Shown in pieces: positions 62,446 to 64,000 of a DNA stretch of 64,000 nucleotides. The stretch comes from Bradyrhizobium campsiandrae. GTDB taxonomy: Bacteria > Pseudomonadota > Alphaproteobacteria > Rhizobiales > Xanthobacteraceae. Position 1 is the first letter of the stretch. Each line of letters starts with the position of its first letter. A program made the position numbers and the translations under genes. The DNA is taken from NCBI RefSeq assembly GCF_014529705.1, contig NZ_JAANIH010000019.1:62001-126000 (forward strand). The letters are read 5' to 3'. Under the pieces are notes generated by a model that saw only the letters and a list, made by a program, of their open reading frames with translations, had not been told where the DNA came from and did not search any database.

Positions 62446-63210
62446 TCACTGAGCCAGGAAACGCGGGAACATCGGCATGGGCAGGCCGAGCACGTAGGGG
62501 AAAAGCAGCGCACAGCCGATCGTCAGACAGATGCCGACGATGGCCGCCTCCAGCCAGCGCGTTTCATGCGATCCCAGCGCCGCAATCATGAAGCTGACGA
62601 AGGCCGAGACGACGAGGCCCAGCGGACGGATGGCCAGCGCGAAGAACAGAATCGCGCACATTACGAACAGCGGCCCGCGCCACGCATAATGTGCCAGCGC
62701 CGGTCCCTCGTTCAGAAGGCCGGTCAGGGCGATGCCGGCGGACAAGGCCACCAGCAACCCGCCGAACATGCGCGGTGCCGTGCCAGCGCCAAAGGAGAAG
62801 CCGCGCATGCCCTGCAAATCGCTCGAGGCCCACAGCGCGAACAGCGCGAGCGCCATCAGGATGACGCCGCCGATATAATCCTGCGCCGATTTGATCGTCA
62901 TGAATAGCGTGACGATCGCCACCGCAAACAGCGGATAGGAATAGATCAGTGCCAGCAGAACGTCCGAGGACGCCTTCTTGGTCTCACCGCCGATCGCGCC
63001 AAGCAGCGCAGCGGGTGCGCCGGCGACCAGCGCCGTGGCGTGGCTGATCAGGACCGTGGCAGGCCCACGCCCGGCGCCCCAGCCAAAGACCGTTCCAATC
63101 GACCAGATGAATTCGAAAATCTGCGGCGCAACGGCCAGCAGGCAGAAGCCGAGCGCCACCGATGTGTTTCTGGTGGCGGTCGCTGCCGAGTGGCCCATTG
63201 TATCGGCCAT
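62446..63210 (-). CDS. tripartite tricarboxylate transporter small permease (TctB type), extended
   Basis: 254 residues; TctB proteins are usually about 150. The C-terminal ~150 residues match TctB in span pattern ('PLGLVVSAFVSFMIAALGSHETRWLEA'). The N-terminal ~100 residues add about two more spans with an 'IFEFIWSIGTVFGWGAGRGP' segment. First gene of the tct-type unit, on the minus strand. The role of the extension is unknown. Confidence 0.88.
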   Translation of the reverse strand: MADTMGHSAATATRNTSVALGFCLLAVAPQIFEFIWSIGTVFGWGAGRGPATVLISHATALVAGAPAALLGAIGGETKKASSDVLLALIYSYPLFAVAIVTLFMTIKSAQDYIGGVILMALALFALWASSDLQGMRGFSFGAGTAPRMFGGLLVALSAGIALTGLLNEGPALAHYAWRGPLFVMCAILFFALAIRPLGLVVSAFVSFMIAALGSHETRWLEAAIVGICLTIGCALLFPYVLGLPMPMFPRFLAQ

Positions 63211-63302
63211 GCATGTCTCCTCCGCGACCCGTAAGTCACGAGCACTGTTGTTCTATCGGCTGGAAGGGATCCCCGGCCCGGATCATTGCCTAGCGATTTT
63301 CA

Positions 63303-63833
63303 TCACACAATGCCAGCAAAACCCAACAAGCCCCCGGCGAGCAGAAGCCACAGCGGATTGACGCGCGAGACGGAGGCAACCATTGCAACCGTCGCGGTCA
63401 GAAGCAGCCCAGCAATGGTGCGATCGGTCGATTGAGCGAGGATCAAGGCACTCGCCGCCATCAATCCGATCGACAGCGGAACCAGTGCAGCCTGGATCAG
63501 GCCCGGCCAGCGCGACTGGCTCGGCCGGTTCAGCAGCCGGCTGACATAATAGGCAAGCAGCGCGGTCGGCAGGCACATCGCCAGCGTTGCCGCAAGCGCA
63601 CCGGGAATGCCGGCGAAGGCATAGCCGATTAACGTAACGATAAGCACGTTCGGACCTGGCGAGAGCTGCGCAATGGCGTAGGCATCCGCGAATTGCTTGT
63701 CGGTCATCCAGTGATGCACCTCGACCGCGATGCGGTGCATCTCGGGCACTGCGGCCGCAGCGCCGCCGACCGCGAACAACGACATTAGACCAAAGGTGGA
63801 GATCAGCGCCCAGATCGGGTTCTCGCTGCTCAT
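63303..63833 (-). CDS. chromate transporter half-protein (ChrA family)
   Basis: 176 residues with about five spans and the CHR signature 'AVGGAAAAVPEMHRIAV', 'DAYAIAQLSPGPNVLIV'. Half-size ChrA proteins work as pairs encoded side by side. Its start overlaps the stop of the partner gene at 63830-64000 by four bases. The family exports chromate by proton exchange; resistance has not been shown here. Confidence 0.93.
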   Translation of the reverse strand: MSSENPIWALISTFGLMSLFAVGGAAAAVPEMHRIAVEVHHWMTDKQFADAYAIAQLSPGPNVLIVTLIGYAFAGIPGALAATLAMCLPTALLAYYVSRLLNRPSQSRWPGLIQAALVPLSIGLMAASALILAQSTDRTIAGLLLTATVAMVASVSRVNPLWLLLAGGLLGFAGIV

Positions 63834-64000
63834 GCTGCTACCTTCCGTCGCATCAGATAGGTGACGCCAATGCTGAGCGGGATCGCGACCAGCAGCACCG
63901 CCTGAAGCGGCAGGCGCAGCACGCCGATCGCCGTGAACACGCCGAGCATCAGGACGAGCACGACAACGTCCATACGCTTGAGCAGCGGCGTCATCATTCG
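63830..64000 (-). CDS. chromate transporter partner half, partial
   Basis: The 3' end of a minus-strand gene cut by the window edge. The visible 56 residues hold two hydrophobic spans ('VVVLVLMLGVFTAIGVL' and 'AVLLVAIPLSIGVTYLM') and a basic tail ending RRKVAA. Position and four-base overlap with the ChrA half-gene point to the partner subunit. The rest lies outside the window. Confidence 0.75.
   Translation of the reverse strand, partial: RMMTPLLKRMDVVVLVLMLGVFTAIGVLRLPLQAVLLVAIPLSIGVTYLMRRKVAA

Overview
The window looks like a chromosomal segment of a high-GC alphaproteobacterium, most likely Bradyrhizobium or a close relative. This is inferred from gene content, not from a database search. 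Supporting signs are a thyA-GNAT-folA-hflK-hflC-DUF2065-Do-protease run, a SemiSWEET next to glgCA, many ABC and TTT solute-binding proteins, and dispersed palindromes that I recognise as common in Bradyrhizobium. I see no rRNA, tRNA, CRISPR array, transposase or phage gene. Both ends cut genes: an ABC solute-binding protein on the left and a chromate transporter half on the right.

Layout. 1-4.5 kb: end of an ABC solute-binding gene, a Gly/Tyr-rich secreted protein, the glycogen genes glgC-glgA and a SemiSWEET sugar transporter. 4.6-9.8 kb: a visibly AT-richer stretch with an orphan TTT binding protein, a small membrane protein, a GlxA-type regulator and a PAS-LuxR regulator; it may be acquired. 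9.8-17.8 kb: DODA-type dioxygenase, a carboxylesterase homologue lacking its nucleophilic serine, a Baeyer-Villiger monooxygenase fused to an alpha/beta hydrolase, several small proteins and the lipoprotein RlpA. 18-28.5 kb: a BlaI/M56 pair with an unusual periplasmic part, malic enzyme, an orphan TTT binding protein, an MscS channel, a secreted putative metallopeptidase and an MBL-fold hydrolase. 28.8-34.4 kb: a complete branched-chain amino-acid/urea-type ABC operon ending in ppk2. 34.5-41 kb: NUDIX protein, an NMT1/SsuA-type ABC system split around a cupin gene, and an osmoprotectant ABC system with fused permease and binding domains. 41-45.2 kb: rhodanese, LTA-synthase-like sulfatase-fold protein, a decayed ABC binding-protein gene, and a divergent TetR/membrane-protein pair with two matching operators.

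45.5-51.5 kb is the branched-chain amino-acid block: ilvI-ilvH-methyltransferase, two exporter-family genes, then ilvC. A 21-codon leader rich in Ile, Leu and Val codons plus a terminator precedes ilvI and looks like a classic attenuator. 51.6-59.6 kb is housekeeping: miaA and serB head to head, a Do-like protease, hflKC, folA and thyA. 59.8-64 kb holds a tripartite tricarboxylate transporter (small and large permease, then binding protein behind an intrinsic terminator) and two chromate transporter halves.

I did not find one wholly new system. The strongest leads are the ilvI attenuator, the M56 protein with duplicated periplasmic modules and a VHL-beta-like segment, the BVMO-hydrolase fusion, the serine-less esterase, the anthrax-lethal-factor-like secreted peptidase, the twin TetR operators, and a dispersed palindrome family whose stem changes compensate each other.
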